Shown: positions 9,323 to 18,225, counted from the first letter of the stretch. The stretch is DNA of 50,636 bases from an uncultured Rhodocyclaceae bacterium (GCA_907163075.1 CAJQTY010000003.1:1-50636); one strand, 5' to 3'. A program made the numbers and translations. Notes: generated from the sequence alone by a model not told the origin.

Positions 9323-10211
9323 GGCCCTGCCCCATCTTGGTCAGCTTGCCGGCCATCGCGCCGACGTGAATGTGCGCCATCTTGTGCTTGTTGGCGGTGG
9401 CAAACGCGGCCTTGACGAAATCGCCCATCTGCACGAAGCAGGATTCGTCGAGTTCCGGCAACTGGCGCATGGCGAATTTTTCGCTGCGCCCGCCGGTGGT
9501 GAACACGATACTGGTCTGCCCCTGACGCGCGGCGACATCGATGGCCTGCACCACGCTGGCGCGAAACGCCGCCGTCGAATACGGGCGCACGATGCCGGTG
9601 GTGCCGAGGATGGAAATGCCACCAAGAATGCCGAGGCGCGCGTTCAACGTCTTCTTCGCCATCTCGTCGCCACCGGGAACGGAGATGGCGACTTCCAGGC
9701 CGTCGTGGGCTAGCAATTCGGCGGCCACGGCGCTGACGTTGTCGCAGATATTGCGACGCGGAACGGGGTTGATCGCCGGCCCGCCAACTTCAAGCCCGAG
9801 CCCCTCCTTGGTGACCTTACCAACACCGGGACCGCCCGTGAGGACGATTTCACCGGCACGCCCGGCGAGCAGGCGAACGTCAGCCGTCAGGTGCGCGCCG
9901 TTGGTGGCATCCGGGTCATCGCCGGCATCCTTGATGATGGCGGCGTGGGCGGTGCGTTCAAGGCCCTCACCTTCAACACGGCCTTCAATCACCGCAAAGG
10001 TCACTTCCTGGCCATTCGGCAGGCGGCATAGCACGCTTTCCGGCACCGCGCCGTTAACCAGGCCAAGCGTCGCCGCACGTGCGGCGGCCGCCGAACACGC
10101 ACCGGTAGTAAAGCCGGTGCGGTTGCCGCGCTGACGGCGACCGTCGCCCTTGCGCACCTTGCCGGCGTGACTGCCGAAAGGCGATTCGGCCGGATTGGCG
10201 GTTTCGCTCAT
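9168..10211 (-). CDS. cbiD: Cobalt-precorrin-5B C1-methyltransferase
   Basis: CbiD methylates C1 of cobalt-precorrin-5B using SAM, a step of the anaerobic (early cobalt insertion) B12 route. Residues 1 to about 297 are a clean match: TGFTTGACSAAAARAA at 32-47, the glycine-rich GGPGVGKVTKEGL at 126-138, INPVPRRNI at 147-155, and GTTGIVRPYS at 203-212. The start at 10211 is chosen because it overlaps the cbiC stop as ATGA; the longer open frame above it runs into cbiC. After KLTKMGQG the text stops resembling CbiD and the remaining open frame to 9168 is not native, so the gene is broken at the edge of the degraded block. Confidence 0.9.
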   Translation of the reverse strand: MSETANPAESPFGSHAGKVRKGDGRRQRGNRTGFTTGACSAAAARAATLGLVNGAVPESVLCRLPNGQEVTFAVIEGRVEGEGLERTAHAAIIKDAGDDPDATNGAHLTADVRLLAGRAGEIVLTGGPGVGKVTKEGLGLEVGGPAINPVPRRNICDNVSAVAAELLAHDGLEVAISVPGGDEMAKKTLNARLGILGGISILGTTGIVRPYSTAAFRASVVQAIDVAARQGQTSIVFTTGGRSEKFAMRQLPELDESCFVQMGDFVKAAFATANKHKMAHIHVGAMAGKLTKMGQGLSGLPHSLERPMIGPLPLSPVLRSPWRVRLRKPIWVRENPLARRKPARLPP

Positions 10212-10897
10212 GCGACCCGTTTTTGCGCCGCTTCGGCCAGACCGAGCAGGGCGTGAATGGCGGCGACCACCAGCGTCGACCCACCCTTGCGGCCACGAAT
10301 GGTGACCCATGGGACGTCATTGACGGTCATCAGCAGATCCTTCGATTCCGCCGCCGAGACAAAGCCGACCGGCATGCCGACGATCAGCGCCGGTTTAGCG
10401 CCCTCCTCGCGGATCAGGCGGATGACTTCGATCAGGGCCGTTGGCGCATTGCCGATGCCGACGATCGCGCCGTCCAGCTTGCCTTCGCGGTGCGCCTTGC
10501 GCATGGCCTGCACGGCGCGCGTCGTTCCCTCGGCCTTGGCCTGTTCGATCACGTCCGGGTCGGAAATGTAGTGGTGCGTTGTCATGCCGAAGTGCGCCAG
10601 ACGCGGCTTGGACAAACCGACGCAGATCATCTCGACATCGGCGACGATGGGCGCGCTGCCCTTGAGCACGGCCGCGAGGCCGGCCTGCATCACGTCCGGA
10701 TGAAAGGCCGTGAGGCCGTTGAACTCGAAATCGGCGTTGGCGTGGATCATGCGGCGCACCAGCGGCCACTGTTCGTCCGTGTAGTTGTGCGGGCCGGCCT
10801 CGGCGTCGATGATGGCAAAGGAATCGTGCTCGATGGCCCGGCCGGCGGCGGTGAGTTGCTCGGTAATGGTATTGGCGGTCGTGGTAGTCATGGGCAT
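10208..10897 (-). CDS. cbiC: Precorrin-8X methylmutase
   Basis: CbiC/CobH moves the C11 methyl group to C12, giving (cobalt-)cobyrinic acid. 229 residues, slightly longer than most because of a threonine-rich start (MPMTTTTAN). Visible family features are FAIIDAEAG near 27-35, the histidine in RRMIHANADFEF near 49-60 (the proposed catalytic acid), GNAPTALIEVI near 150-160, and VGFVSAAESKD near 178-188. An ATG two codons downstream (10891) is an alternative start. It overlaps cbiD at the 3' end and follows cbiX by 6 bases. Confidence 0.95.
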   Translation of the reverse strand: MPMTTTTANTITEQLTAAGRAIEHDSFAIIDAEAGPHNYTDEQWPLVRRMIHANADFEFNGLTAFHPDVMQAGLAAVLKGSAPIVADVEMICVGLSKPRLAHFGMTTHHYISDPDVIEQAKAEGTTRAVQAMRKAHREGKLDGAIVGIGNAPTALIEVIRLIREEGAKPALIVGMPVGFVSAAESKDLLMTVNDVPWVTIRGRKGGSTLVVAAIHALLGLAEAAQKRVA

Positions 10898-10903
10898 GGC
10901 AGC

Positions 10904-11836
10904 TCAGGCATTCGCGTGTTGGCAGTGGTGTGCTTCGGCATGATCATGCGCAGGGCCGTGATCGTGATGAACCGCGCCACAGCCGCCGGTCGCGGTGTGG
11001 CTGTGATCGTGCAGGTGTTCGGCTTCGGCGGCTTCGCGGTACTTGCAACCGTCGCATTCGAGCAGGCTGCCGGCCTTCAACTCGCGCCCATCAACCTTGG
11101 CGTCAAGCAGATCGAAGACGCCCTTGTCAAAGCCAAAATGCGTGCCGAGCGCGAAGGCGATCTGCGGGTATTGTTGCTTCAGGCGTTCGACCTGATTCTT
11201 GATGCGTTCGATCAGTACTCCGGTAAACAGATAGACGGGGACGATGCAGACCTGCGTCATGCCCAGCTTGATCTGGCGCTGCACAACGATTTCCAGACGC
11301 GGCCAGGTGACGCCGGTGAAGGCCAGATCCACGAGTTCGTGGTCGTTGGCTTCGAAGATCCAGCGCGCCATGCGTGCCAGTTCGCCATTGGCGCCGACGT
11401 CCGACGAACCGCGACCGAGCAGGATGACACCGGTGGTTTGCGGATCGGGCACGTCGAGCGCCCTCATCAGGCGGTCGAGCTGGCCTTGCAGGACGACCAG
11501 GATTTCGCGTCCCATGCCAAGGTGGCGAGTGACGACGAACTCGACGTCCGGATGACGCAGGCGGGCCGTTTCCAGGGCGGCCGGCAACTCCATCTTGACG
11601 TGGCCGGCGGCGTTCAGGATGAAGGGGATGAGCACGACGCGTTGCGCATCCTTGGCGGCGCGGTCGAGGCCGTCGTTCAGGAGCACGTCGGCGTGCTCGA
11701 TGAAACAGACCTCGATGCGCCAGTCGGGGTGTTTTTCTCGCCACTGCGCCGCAAAGCGTTCGATCTCGTCGTTGCCCTCACGATTGCGTGAGCCGTGGCC
11801 GGCGAGCAGGAAGGTTGTCGTGCGGGTATCAGTCAT
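10904..11836 (-). CDS. cbiX: Sirohydrochlorin cobaltochelatase, His-rich long form
   Basis: CbiX inserts cobalt into sirohydrochlorin, the entry step of the anaerobic pathway. 310 residues, the long (CbiX-L, two-domain) type. LLAGHGSRN at residues 10-18 carries the first metal-binding histidine (H14), and PFILNAAGH at 71-79 the second. The C-terminal tail after about residue 265 has DGCKYRE followed by a histidine cluster (HDHSH, HHDHGPAHDHAEAHH), probably a metal store or delivery tail. The start at 11836 is chosen because MTDTRTTT begins the conserved fold; it overlaps the cobM stop by 8 bases. Upstream in-frame residues belong to cobM sequence. Confidence 0.93.
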   Translation of the reverse strand: MTDTRTTTFLLAGHGSRNREGNDEIERFAAQWREKHPDWRIEVCFIEHADVLLNDGLDRAAKDAQRVVLIPFILNAAGHVKMELPAALETARLRHPDVEFVVTRHLGMGREILVVLQGQLDRLMRALDVPDPQTTGVILLGRGSSDVGANGELARMARWIFEANDHELVDLAFTGVTWPRLEIVVQRQIKLGMTQVCIVPVYLFTGVLIERIKNQVERLKQQYPQIAFALGTHFGFDKGVFDLLDAKVDGRELKAGSLLECDGCKYREAAEAEHLHDHSHTATGGCGAVHHDHGPAHDHAEAHHCQHANA

Positions 11837-12644
11837 TGCTGTTCTCCGAGTGCTTTTCTGATTGATCAACCACCCCGCGCCGGAAGCGGTGCGTGAAGGA
11901 CGGGTCGTACAGTTTGGAACGGACCAGATCGTCCCAGTCGGCCGCACCCAGTGTCGGGCTGGCAACAATCATGGCCTGGCTGCCGACCTTCTCGGTCTGG
12001 CATTTCTGCTTGATGTCGGCCAGCGTGCCGCGAATGATTTTCTCCTCGCCGGGCCAGCTGGCTTTCTGCACGACGAGGATGGGGGCGTCCTCATTCCAGC
12101 CGGCGGCGCGCAGGGCGTTCTGGACCTCGTGCAGCAGGGTAATCGAGAGGTAGATGCACAGCGTGCAGTGATGCGCTGCCAGCGCTTCGAGGTCTTCGCC
12201 CTCGGGCATCGGCGTGCGCCCGGCAACGCGGGTGAGGATCACCGTCTGCGTCACTTCGGGCAGCGTCAGCGTTTCGCCGGCCGCAGCCATCGAGGCCATG
12301 GCCGAGGAAACGCCGGGAACTACGGCCCAGTCGACACCGGCGGCTGTCAGCGGCCGAGTCATTTCGATCAGTGCGCCATAGAGGCCGGGATCACCGGTCT
12401 GCAAGCGAACGACCGTGGCGTGGCGGCTGGCCTGATCGAGCAACCAGATCGTCATTTCGTCGAGCGTCATGTCCTTCGAGTCGCGGATCGCGCAACCGGC
12501 CGGGGCATGCAGTGTGGTGGCCTGATCGACCAGCGAACCGGCGTAGAGAATGGCGCCGGATTCTTCCAGCAGCCTGCGGCCCTTGACCGTGATCAGGTCG
12601 GGGTCGCCGGGACCAGCGCCGACAAACCAGATCTTGCCGGGCAT
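11829..12644 (-). CDS. cobM: Precorrin-4 C11-methyltransferase
   Basis: CobM/CbiF, 271 residues, methylates C11 of (cobalt-)precorrin-4 with SAM. The tetrapyrrole methylase signature VGAGPGDPDLIT lies at residues 7-18, followed by YAGSLV near 34-39, TGDPGLYGA near 92-100, and VVPGVSSAMA near 117-126. The start at 12644 gives MPGKIWFVG, the usual N-terminus; the open frame extends further up but that text belongs to the cbiO 3' end in another frame. It lies 19 bases after cbiO and overlaps cbiX. Confidence 0.95.
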   Translation of the reverse strand: MPGKIWFVGAGPGDPDLITVKGRRLLEESGAILYAGSLVDQATTLHAPAGCAIRDSKDMTLDEMTIWLLDQASRHATVVRLQTGDPGLYGALIEMTRPLTAAGVDWAVVPGVSSAMASMAAAGETLTLPEVTQTVILTRVAGRTPMPEGEDLEALAAHHCTLCIYLSITLLHEVQNALRAAGWNEDAPILVVQKASWPGEEKIIRGTLADIKQKCQTEKVGSQAMIVASPTLGAADWDDLVRSKLYDPSFTHRFRRGVVDQSEKHSENSND

Positions 12645-12663
12645 CAGTGCTTGCTCCGATGGG

Positions 12664-13518
12664 TTAGCGACATGTTTCGTCCTTTGCGTGGTTTGTTGAA
12701 TCGAGCAGGGCCAGCAGTTCGGCGTGCGTGCGCGGCGCGGGTCGCTTCGCGAGCAGACCCTGCGCGGCGAGGCGGCGATGCAGTTCGACAACGGTGGGCA
12801 GCGACAGGCCGAGCGCCGACAGGGCGTCGCCCTTCTCTGCCAGATCGGTGGCGTCGAGCGAGGCGGCGCACTGACCAGCGGCCATCAGGTGAATGCGATC
12901 CGCCCAGCGATAGGCAAAATCGATGTCGTGCGTCGCCAGCAGCAGGGTGATGCCCTGCGCGTGCAGGCCATCGAGTACGGCGAGAAATTCGGTCCGCATC
13001 CTGTGGTCGAGACCGGCCATCGGTTCATCAAGCACCAGCAGCTCGGGTTGCATGGCCAGGACACCGGCGATGCAGACGCGTTTCTTCTGGCCGAAACTGA
13101 GGTTGTGCACGGCTCTTTCGGCGCAATCGGCCATGCCGACAGCGTACAGGGCTTCGCTGACGCGGCGGCGCACGGTAGCCTCGTCGAGGCCGAGGTTGAT
13201 CGGGCCGAAGGAGACGTCTTCCTGGACGCTGGCCGAGAACAGCTGGTGATCGGGATTCTGGAAGACCATGCCGACCTGGCTGCGCAGCTGGCGCAGGCCG
13301 CCACGGCTATAGTCGAGTGCGGCCCCGGCATACCGCAGCCGGCCGGACTGTGGGCGCAGCAGGCCGTTGCAGTGCTGGAACAGCGTTGTTTTTCCGGAGC
13401 CGTTGGCACCGATCAGGGCGTTGCGAGTTCCTCGCTGGATGGCGAGCGAACAGCCGTTGAGGCCAACGCTGCCATCGGGATAGCTAAAGCAGACGTTATC
13501 CAGTTCAAGCAGGTTCAT
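12664..13518 (-). CDS. cbiO: Cobalt ECF transporter ATPase
   Basis: 284-residue ABC ATPase that energises the CbiMNQO cobalt importer at the inner face of the membrane. Walker A GANGSGKT at residues 37-44, Q-loop FQNPDHQ near 86-92, signature LSFGQKKR at 140-147, Walker B LLVLDEP at 160-166, and H-loop histidine at 197. The C-terminal about 60 residues are family-typical and less conserved. It overlaps cbiQ by 4 bases, fitting co-translation. Confidence 0.96.
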   Translation of the reverse strand: MNLLELDNVCFSYPDGSVGLNGCSLAIQRGTRNALIGANGSGKTTLFQHCNGLLRPQSGRLRYAGAALDYSRGGLRQLRSQVGMVFQNPDHQLFSASVQEDVSFGPINLGLDEATVRRRVSEALYAVGMADCAERAVHNLSFGQKKRVCIAGVLAMQPELLVLDEPMAGLDHRMRTEFLAVLDGLHAQGITLLLATHDIDFAYRWADRIHLMAAGQCAASLDATDLAEKGDALSALGLSLPTVVELHRRLAAQGLLAKRPAPRTHAELLALLDSTNHAKDETCR

Positions 13519-14261
13519 GACAGCACCACGGCCAGGGCGATCAGCAGGCCGCCACTGGCGGCGGCAAGGGCACTGTCCAGGCCGGCATTGGCGAATGTCG
13601 GTTCGAGAAAGCGCAGCGGGCCGTCGCTGTTGCGCGCTTGTGCGGCGATGTGGAGGTCGTGTGCGCGTTGCCAGACCTGCACGGTCAGGTTGGCCGCCAG
13701 ACCACCGAGCGAGCGTAGCGACAGGCGCGGGGTGGCATATCCGAGGCGCGCGGATTGAGCCCTTACGGTGTCATGCATGGCTTCGGAGAAGACGAAGAGC
13801 ATGCGATAGCAAAGCACCATGATCTCGAGCAGGACTTCGGGGGTTTTGAGGCGGCGCAGCAGGGCGATGAGGTCGATCAGCGGGGTGGTCAGGACGAGGA
13901 AGAGCAGTGACGCCAGTGCGCCAAGCGAGCGGGCGCTGACGTCGGCCACGTTCTGTAGACCGGTTGGCGTCAGATGGAGTGAAAGTGCTCCGCTCTGCGC
14001 ATCGCTGCCCAGTGAGAAGGCCAGCGACAGACAACTCGTAGCGAGGAAGAAGAAGGCCGGTGCGGCCACCCGAAGGTAGCGCCCAACCGGGACGCCGGCA
14101 CCAATCCAGGTCACGGCGGTGAGCAGGCAAACGACAGCAAGGGCCACCAGCGGCGTGCCAGCGGCAAAGGACGCGACGAGACCGCACAACGCAAAGAGGG
14201 CTTTCGCGGCCGGGGAAACCCGCCGCCAGCGGTTGGCGTAGGCGCACTGTTCAATCAGCAC
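13515..14261 (-). CDS. cbiQ: Cobalt ECF transporter T component
   Basis: 248-residue integral membrane protein that couples the ATPase CbiO to the substrate-binding subunit CbiM. Several hydrophobic segments are visible (about 22-75 and 95-130) and the sequence around residues 150-190 carries the EAM/RAQSARLGY-type coupling helices of the T family. It overlaps cbiN by 11 bases and cbiO by 4. Length is normal. Confidence 0.93.
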   Translation of the reverse strand: MLIEQCAYANRWRRVSPAAKALFALCGLVASFAAGTPLVALAVVCLLTAVTWIGAGVPVGRYLRVAAPAFFFLATSCLSLAFSLGSDAQSGALSLHLTPTGLQNVADVSARSLGALASLLFLVLTTPLIDLIALLRRLKTPEVLLEIMVLCYRMLFVFSEAMHDTVRAQSARLGYATPRLSLRSLGGLAANLTVQVWQRAHDLHIAAQARNSDGPLRFLEPTFANAGLDSALAAASGGLLIALAVVLS

Positions 14262-14625
14262 GGGTCGGGTTCTCCGAACGCGCCTGAGCTTCTAACTGCG
14301 CCATGATCAGAAGTTCGCGCTTTAGTCGTTCCCGGGTCACCGAGACGCCAAGGTAATAGCCAATGAAACCCGCGCCCAGCGCCGCTTGCAGGGCAAACAG
14401 GAGCGAGGCGATTTCGCTGCTAGCCGGTTCCAGGACGGGTTTGAACCACTGGACGTAGTTGGGTGCTATGTCGCCAATCAGGGCCATGGCCTTGTTGTCG
14501 GCGCCGGCAAAGAGTTCGACGGGCTGGCCGTTGGCGTCCGGCAAGGGTTTTTGCACCAGCCATAGCGGTAGCGCGGCGAGCAGAACGACGGCGAGCAGCA
14601 ACAAGATGTTCTGATGGCGTTTCAT
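14251..14625 (-). CDS. cbiN: Cobalt transport protein CbiN
   Basis: 124 residues with an N-terminal membrane segment (about 6-24), a soluble loop containing FAGADNKA and the IAPNYVQWF motif (residues about 53-61), and a second membrane segment (about 78-97). CbiN is the small auxiliary subunit that loads cobalt onto CbiM. It is longer than enterobacterial CbiN (about 93 residues) through a charged tail after the second helix. It overlaps cbiM and cbiQ. Confidence 0.9.
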   Translation of the reverse strand: MKRHQNILLLLAVVLLAALPLWLVQKPLPDANGQPVELFAGADNKAMALIGDIAPNYVQWFKPVLEPASSEIASLLFALQAALGAGFIGYYLGVSVTRERLKRELLIMAQLEAQARSENPTRAD

Positions 14626-15299
14626 GCGCGCAGCTCCGGCGGCCTCACGACGTTCATGTCCTTGAGTTCTTGCGGGTTGAAACGCGCCAGCGCGTTAAAA
14701 ATGACGACGGTCAGCAGTCCTTCGCTGATCGCCAGCGGAATCTGGGTAATGGCGAAGATGCCTGCAAACTTGGCGAAGGAGGTGACAAAGCCGCCGGTCG
14801 GGTCTGGGAAGGCCCACGCCAGCTGCGCGGAAGTGGTGACGTAGGTCAGCAGGTCGGCCACGCTGGCGGCGATGAAGACGCTGACGGCGAATGAGAGTGT
14901 CAATCGACGCGCCAGACGGAACAGGGCGGCGGCGGCAAACGGGCCAACGATGGCCATCGAGAAGAGGTTGGCACCGAGGGTGGTCAAGCCGCCATGCGCA
15001 AGCAACAGGGCCTGGAAGAGCAGGACGACCAGGCCAATCGGGGCCATCGCCGCCGGGCCGAATAACAGTGCGCCCAGCCCGGTGCCGGTGGGGTGGGAAC
15101 AACTGCCGGTGACTGAGGGCAGTTTCAGGGCGGACAGAACGAAGGTGAAGGCGGCGGCAACACCAAGAAGCATGCGCTGTTCGGGATTGGCATCGATCTG
15201 CTTCTTGATTGAACCAATACCGTAGGCAACAAATGGCATCGACGCGACCGCCCAGCCTACGGCATGTTCAATCGGCAGGAAACCTTCCATGATGTGCAT
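14622..15299 (-). CDS. cbiM: Cobalt ECF transporter substrate-binding subunit
   Basis: 225-residue membrane protein that binds Co(II). The start at 15299 gives Met-His-Ile-Met-Glu-Gly; in this family the N-terminal amine and His2 are metal ligands, which decides the start over the ATG three codons later. An AGAGAG-type ribosome site precedes it. Six or so hydrophobic segments follow, and [13 protein letters not shown] near residues 70-82 is the family's conserved loop. First gene after the cobalamin riboswitch, so its translation is probably the regulated step. Confidence 0.95.
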   Translation of the reverse strand: MHIMEGFLPIEHAVGWAVASMPFVAYGIGSIKKQIDANPEQRMLLGVAAAFTFVLSALKLPSVTGSCSHPTGTGLGALLFGPAAMAPIGLVVLLFQALLLAHGGLTTLGANLFSMAIVGPFAAAALFRLARRLTLSFAVSVFIAASVADLLTYVTTSAQLAWAFPDPTGGFVTSFAKFAGIFAITQIPLAISEGLLTVVIFNALARFNPQELKDMNVVRPPELRA

Positions 15300-15454
15300 G
15301 ACTTGCTCTCTCTGTAAAACCGTTCTACGGTCAGGAGAGGGAGTCAGGACGGAAGATGGGCCGATGTGGAATTCGTAGCGAAATACGCTCACGCACGAAT
15401 AACCGGGCGAATCAACAGAACCTTTCCCCTCACCCCGAGGATTGGTACGACGTT

Positions 15455-15615
15455 CGTTCCAGGCCGGTCTTCTGACTCGCCATCGTCCTCCTCCAGCGCC
15501 TTCCCATGCGAACGGTTGAATACGTCGCGCAGTGACATTTTGCTGGAGTCGTCCGGCTTACAGCAGCGGGGGGCTGTGCCGGAATGTCTGCAGGGCAGAG
15601 TCACCGGCTTCCCGT
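15455..15615 (-). promoter_or_regulatory. Cobalamin riboswitch
   Basis: On the minus strand the leader has the classic parts in order: GGGAAGCCGGTGA (about 15613-15601), a CCCGCTGCTGTAAGCCGGA element (about 15572-15554) corresponding to the CCCGCAACTGTA consensus, GGGAAGGCGCTGG (about 15507-15495), and the B12 box GAGTCAGAAGACCGGCC (15478-15462). It ends about 155 bases before cbiM. Binding of adenosylcobalamin should repress cobalt uptake and corrin synthesis. The bases between box and cbiM can form the expression platform; the exact alternative pairing was not computed. Confidence 0.93.
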
Positions 15616-15763
15616 TTATCCCGCTCCAAAAATCTGGAGCAAGGAACCTGAAACCTTTCAAAAAAACTAAATATCAATACTTCAATTGTTCAAAAAGCCG
15701 TCAAACAAAGTTTATGTAGCGCAAAGGTCGACGGCCACTCAAGGATTATCCCAGAAACAGGCT

Positions 15764-16765
15764 CTATTTTGCATGCTTCCCGCATCCACACATCGCATTA
15801 ACCTTCGCCATGATTGTCTTTTCATAACCCGGCATACTCAATACATCGCATTCACTGCTGATGATGAAGGGGTGGCCAGTCGCGCGCAGTTTCTCCTCAA
15901 TTTCATTCACCCTTCCTTCGATTCCATCCAGAGGCACCTCCTCGTCGGAATAGAATTTCTTGGTCGGGAGGTTGCCGAACATGACTACATCTTTGGCCAC
16001 GTATTGCTCGATTTCCCAGAGTTTGACCGGGCTGCCGAAGCTGATGACTTTCGGGTTCAGCTTGCCAAATGATGTGATCATCTCCGGAATCAGTTCACCG
16101 CAGTCATGGAACAGGAGATCCGTGCCTGTTTCATCAAACAAGGCTTTCAGGCGCAGATTGGGTTGGGTGACGAAATCGTCGTAAACAGTTGAGCCTTCCC
16201 GAATCTGGTTGGGCGAGAAGAACACCAGGTTGGCCGCAGGTTCGCACAGGAAGATGGCCCGGGCACCCGCTTTGATCTGGGCTGCACAGGTGGCGTGGAT
16301 AATTGTCTCCGCCAGTTTGAGCAAGGTGTGAATCATCTCCACCTCCTCGTCGTCTTCCGGTTCGACGCCGCTGCCGGCCATGTAGATCGCAGTGATCGGG
16401 TCCTTGACCAGCTTGGTCAACAGCGAGAACGGGCCAATGCTCATCCCGACAGGAATCACTTTGCCGCCAGCACGCAGGATCGACAGCGCCTCACAGTTGG
16501 CCTTGATGCGCGGAAGCGTCAAAACGTCGACGTCGGTCCGTACTTTGGCACAGCGCTCAGGATCGGGAACGGCGATAAAGTGAAACGCTTCGGTCTGATC
16601 TGCAGGAACGCCCATGGTCCGCAGCAGAATATCCTTCTCCAGTGTCAGATCCATCACCGGCAGCGCCAGCGGGTTATTGAAGCGCTCAGCCGTTTCCAGC
16701 ATCACGGCGGCCATACGTTCGCCATCTAGCAGGATGGCTTCCGCATCGGCCTTCTCATGAAGCAC
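15764..16765 (-). CDS. URO-D family methyltransferase-like protein, 5' truncated
   Basis: 333 readable residues of a uroporphyrinogen decarboxylase-superfamily protein of the MtaA/corrinoid methyltransferase kind rather than housekeeping HemE. Visible are LDGERMAAVMLETAERFNNP near 13-32, PVMDLTLEKDILL near 36-48, LFHDCGELIPEM near 220-231 and a C-terminal SSECDVLS...CGCGKHAK. His-Cys and late cysteine pairs suggest zinc- or thiol-linked methyl transfer. The open frame begins at a GTG exactly where transposase sequence ends (about 16,775), so the native N-terminus is missing. It lies upstream of, and on the same strand as, the riboswitch-led operon, suggesting but not proving a B12-related role. 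Confidence 0.75.
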   Translation of the reverse strand: MLHEKADAEAILLDGERMAAVMLETAERFNNPLALPVMDLTLEKDILLRTMGVPADQTEAFHFIAVPDPERCAKVRTDVDVLTLPRIKANCEALSILRAGGKVIPVGMSIGPFSLLTKLVKDPITAIYMAGSGVEPEDDEEVEMIHTLLKLAETIIHATCAAQIKAGARAIFLCEPAANLVFFSPNQIREGSTVYDDFVTQPNLRLKALFDETGTDLLFHDCGELIPEMITSFGKLNPKVISFGSPVKLWEIEQYVAKDVVMFGNLPTKKFYSDEEVPLDGIEGRVNEIEEKLRATGHPFIISSECDVLSMPGYEKTIMAKVNAMCGCGKHAK

Positions 16766-16778
16766 CAGGTGGGTGGCA

Positions 16779-17292
16779 ACAGTCCCGCGACGGTCTGTTC
16801 GACGACCTCGTGGTGATCAAGCAGCGCATCCATGGCGCGCAGCAGTTGGTGATGGCTAACCGACTTCAGTGCCAAGCCGGGCAGCGTCACCGTTTCCAAC
16901 CAGCGCCGCACGCCGAGCTTGGATTCAGGGTCACACAAGCGGTTGAACACCATGATGCGCAGGAGTGCTTCGACGTCAATTTCATGGCGAGTTCGGCGAA
17001 AGACGCGCTGCAGCTGATCGAATCCCAGTTCGTGCCACAACTCCGTCAGTGCCCAGACGTCACCAAACGCACGGGCGGATTCATAGACGATGGCGGGCTG
17101 CGCATTGACGGCAATTGGCTTGCCGGTGGCCCGTGCCAGACCGGCAATGACCTGATCGAGTTGGCCGTCAAGCTGATCAAGTCGGCCCAGCGTGGCGACC
17201 GTGCGCTGTTTGGGCTTGCCGTTCTCATCACGGTAAGCCTCAACCAGTTGCAGGTAACGGCGTGAGCCGGACGAAGTAACTTTGACAAACAT
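16779..17292 (-). pseudogene. IS1634-family transposase, N-terminal fragment
   Basis: About 172 residues (from MFVKVTSSG) matching the N-terminus of IS1634/IS4-group DDE transposases, which are normally about 550 residues. Readable text includes LQLVEAYRDENGKPKQRTVA, LGRL, and a helical LLRIMVFNRLCDPESKLG. Similarity stops after HHEVVEQTVAGLL at about 16,779, where the sequence passes into the URO-D gene, so the catalytic DDE part and the far inverted repeat are gone. A junction cutting both genes indicates deletion or recombination after insertion. Confidence 0.85.
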
Positions 17293-17359
17293 GCCGTTAC
17301 TATACAACTCAAAATAGTGCCGTCAACTATTGCCTTTATTCAGATGTAAAAATGAAAAC

Positions 17360-17373
17360 GTGCCATTACACAA
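17360..17373 (-). repeat. Probable terminal inverted repeat of the truncated IS1634-like element
   Basis: Read on the minus strand, TTGTGTAATGGCAC lies about 70 bases before the transposase start. The intact-looking IS at the right end of the window has TTGTGTAGTGCCAT in the same position relative to its transposase (48962-48975). The shared pattern suggests both mark the left tip of IS1634-type elements. Confidence 0.6.
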
Positions 17374-17941
17374 ATTTTAGAAAATCCGGCCTGAAACCCG
17401 CTTAAACACTGGCGGTGGGGGTGAAAAATCGGTGTTTTTAGACTCGAACTGTCGAACCCGGGAGAACAACTTTACATGGCGGTCCAGGATGTGGTCGACG
17501 GATTGACTCGTTGGGCCCACAGGATAAGTAGCAAATTTCGAGAAGCTGGCGATCAGATTCACCGACCCCGGTTTTTCAACGAACAAAACTGAATGGCCGC
17601 AATGTGCTGAGGTGCTGTCGCCCAAGTGGCAAGGCTTGTATGACCGTTCAGGCCGATTAGCTGCCCGATAGGTTTGGAGATAGTACGTCGGCAATGTGAT
17701 GAGTAACCAGTCGTTCGGGCTAGGTGATTTCCAACGACATCAACCACCGGAGCTGGCCGGATGTACGCATGGAGCCATGCTAAGGCAAGCGATCAGTGTT
17801 CAATTCAGGAATAATCACACTACTATCCGTCAGCGTAGTGCACACACTTCTGCTCGACGACCAGCGAAAGCTGCGGCAAAATACCAACGAGCCAGTGGTG
17901 CCTACTGCCTGCGCGACGCAGTTTATAGCGAGAACATCTGG
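17374..17941. other. Mosaic flank without a supported gene
   Basis: Open frames here (minus 17377-17694; plus from 17696) have poor codon texture and no recognised motif. It sits between the IS remnant and the wHTH gene and probably holds remains of earlier insertions. Confidence 0.5.
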
Positions 17942-18211
17942 ATGCACGATGTAGTCGGAAAACAGCCGCCTGTCCAGAGCGTTTATACTGCAAAGCAGGG
18001 GCAGTACCTCGCCGTCATCTACTACTACACAAAGATTCACCGCCAGTCGCCTGCTGAGGCGGACATGCAGCGCTATTTCCAAGTGTCGCCACCGTCCGTC
18101 CATCAGATGATACTGAGCCTGGAGAGGTTGGGGCTGATTGAAAGAATCCCGGGACTGGGCCGCTCGATCAAGCTGCTGTTGGCCCGAGAGCAGTTACCCG
18201 ACCTGATATGA
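17942..18211 (+). CDS. Small winged-helix DNA-binding protein (LexA/MarR-like)
   Basis: 89 residues from the ATG at 17942; the open frame extends further up, but that part does not look like protein. The core YTKIHRQSPAEADMQRYF...PPSVHQMILSLERLGLIERI has the helix-turn-helix-wing layout of LexA N-terminal or MarR-like regulators (recognition helix about SPPSVHQMILSLERLG). No sensor domain is present. It is followed 14 bases later by an unknown gene, which may be its operon partner. The target is unknown. Similar short proteins occur beside mobile elements, so a local regulator is likely. Confidence 0.65.
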   Translation: MHDVVGKQPPVQSVYTAKQGQYLAVIYYYTKIHRQSPAEADMQRYFQVSPPSVHQMILSLERLGLIERIPGLGRSIKLLLAREQLPDLI

Positions 18212-18225
18212 GAGCGTGACAAGCG

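Noticed and set aside
10223-11791. 522-codon open frame on the plus strand
   Set aside because: Antisense shadow of cbiC and cbiX in GC-rich DNA; no motifs.
15764-16765. Housekeeping uroporphyrinogen decarboxylase (hemE)
   Set aside because: The text fits the MtaA/corrinoid-methyltransferase branch better and lacks the HemE N-terminal motif, though the truncation hides part of it.
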